A model generated the notes under the pieces. The model made no database searches. It worked only from the letters and a program-made list of their open reading frames with translations, and had not been told where the DNA came from. This document shows positions 5,142 through 5,741 of a stretch of DNA of 5,741 nt, one piece after another. Each line of letters opens with the position of its first letter. Position 1 is the stretch's first letter. The position numbers and the translations under genes were made by a program. Source of the DNA: Halovenus sp. (GTDB lineage Archaea; Halobacteriota; Halobacteria; Halobacteriales; Haloarculaceae); assembly GCA_003551945.1 (NCBI GenBank), contig PUNZ01000172.1, forward strand, positions 1 through 5,741, read 5' to 3'.

Positions 5142-5524
5142 TGGCAGAAGACGACAAATGGGGCATCGCCCACGTACACGCATCGTTTAACAACACCATC
5201 ATCACCATCACTGACCAGACCGGTGCCGAGACGCTGGCAAAATCCAGTGGTGGAACGGTTGTCAAACAAAACCGTGACGAGGCATCCCCATACGCGGCGA
5301 TGCAGATGGCTGAGGAAGTCGCAGAGAACGTCAAAGCACAGGGTATTGAAGGCGTGCACGTTCGCGTTCGTGGCCCTGGTGGCAACCAACAGACCAACCC
5401 TGGCCCAGGTGCACAGGCGACGATTCGTGCACTTGCCCGTGCTGGACTTGAGATTGGCCGTATCGAAGATGTCACACCAATCCCACACGACGGGACTCGC
5501 GGACCAAAGAACGCAGGATTCTAA
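5141..5524 (+). CDS. rpsK: 30S ribosomal protein S11 (uS11)
   Basis: uS11 is part of the platform of the small subunit, binding 16S rRNA near the E site and mRNA exit. It is 127 residues, normal for archaea. Recognisable blocks are WGIAHVHASFNNTIITITD (7-25), LAKSSGGTVVKQNRDEASPYAA (32-53) and VRVRGPGGNQQTNPGPGAQATIRALARAGL (74-103). The highly conserved C-terminus is IGRIEDVTPIPHDGTRGPKNAGF (105-127). The N-terminus is short (MAEDDK), without the long basic tail of some bacterial forms. It overlaps the S4 stop by one base (TAATG) and ends 2 nt before the Rpo3 ATG. Confidence 0.98.
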   Translation: MAEDDKWGIAHVHASFNNTIITITDQTGAETLAKSSGGTVVKQNRDEASPYAAMQMAEEVAENVKAQGIEGVHVRVRGPGGNQQTNPGPGAQATIRALARAGLEIGRIEDVTPIPHDGTRGPKNAGF

Positions 5525-5526
5525 CC

Positions 5527-5741
5527 ATGGACGAGTACGAGGTTCAGTTCGTCGACCGCGGTGAACGGGAGGCACGATTCGTTGCCCGCCCGATTACGCC
5601 TGCGTTTGCCAACGGCATTCGCCGAGCGATGGTTGCTGACGTCCCAACGTTCAGCATCGACGAAGTGCGTGTCATCGAAAACTCGAGTGTGATGTTCGAC
5701 GAACAGATTGCACTCCGTCTCGGGTTGGTTCCACTGACGAC
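5527..5741 (+). CDS. rpoD: DNA-directed RNA polymerase subunit D (Rpo3), 5' part
   Basis: Rpo3 is the archaeal counterpart of bacterial alpha and eukaryotic Rpb3. It pairs with Rpo11 to form the platform on which the polymerase assembles. It is unrelated to the bacterial sigma factor also called RpoD. Only the first 71 complete codons are in the window. They read MDEYEVQFVDRGEREARFV and then the dimerisation segment ITPAFANGIRRAMVADVPTF (23-42), SIDEVRVIENSSVMFDE (43-59) and IALRLGLVPLT (61-71), which match the alpha-type FANALRR and LRLGLVPL motifs. The start is the ATG 2 nt after the S11 stop; before it only a weak AGGA is seen, so coupling to S11 is likely. Position after S11 is the standard archaeal order. 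Whether the later iron-sulfur domain cysteines are present cannot be seen. Confidence 0.96.
   Translation, partial: MDEYEVQFVDRGEREARFVARPITPAFANGIRRAMVADVPTFSIDEVRVIENSSVMFDEQIALRLGLVPLT

Overview
The window reads as chromosomal DNA of a halophilic archaeon (class Halobacteria). The grounds are strongly acidic predicted proteins (for example a cold-shock protein with a run of alternating Asp/Glu, and an S13 with an acidic N-terminus), archaeal-type ribosomal proteins S13, S4 and S11 followed by RNA polymerase subunit D, a soluble PAS-GAF-HisKA-HATPase sensor kinase of the haloarchaeal style, and TATA-box promoters lying about 26-28 bp before start codons, as in leaderless haloarchaeal genes. 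Genus cannot be decided from what is visible.

Layout. Left part, minus strand: a small acidic cold-shock protein (571-765) and, downstream of it, a haloarchaeal protein resembling the DUF5778 family (35-469, or to 517 with an alternative start). Centre-left, plus strand: purK (873-2033), diverging from the cold-shock gene across a 107-bp intergenic region and ending 17 bp from a convergent gene. Centre, minus strand: a 574-residue cytosolic histidine kinase starting with GTG (2051-3775), without a response regulator gene next to it. A 219-bp region (3776-3994) separates the kinase from the right part and carries outward-facing promoter signals on both strands. Right part, plus strand: tRNA-Ser(GCU) at 3995-4077, then rpsM (S13), rpsD (S4), rpsK (S11) and the 5' part of rpoD (Rpo3), cut by the window edge.

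The genes fall into separate functional units. The tRNA-S13-S4-S11-Rpo3 block is a conserved information-processing operon. Its genes are joined by one-base TAATG stop/start overlaps or a 2-nt gap, with Shine-Dalgarno sequences written into the acidic C-terminal codons of the preceding gene. S13 itself lies 21 nt after the tRNA and lacks a Shine-Dalgarno sequence, which suggests that its mRNA 5' end comes from tRNA processing. PurK serves de novo purine synthesis, and its usual partner PurE is not in the window. The kinase is an orphan sensor.

No mobile element, CRISPR array, toxin-antitoxin pair or defence system is visible. I see no convincing undescribed system. The points most worth a second look are the kinase's short receiver-like N-terminus, the inverted repeat between the divergent kinase and tRNA/ribosomal promoters, and the tRNA-mRNA arrangement in front of S13.
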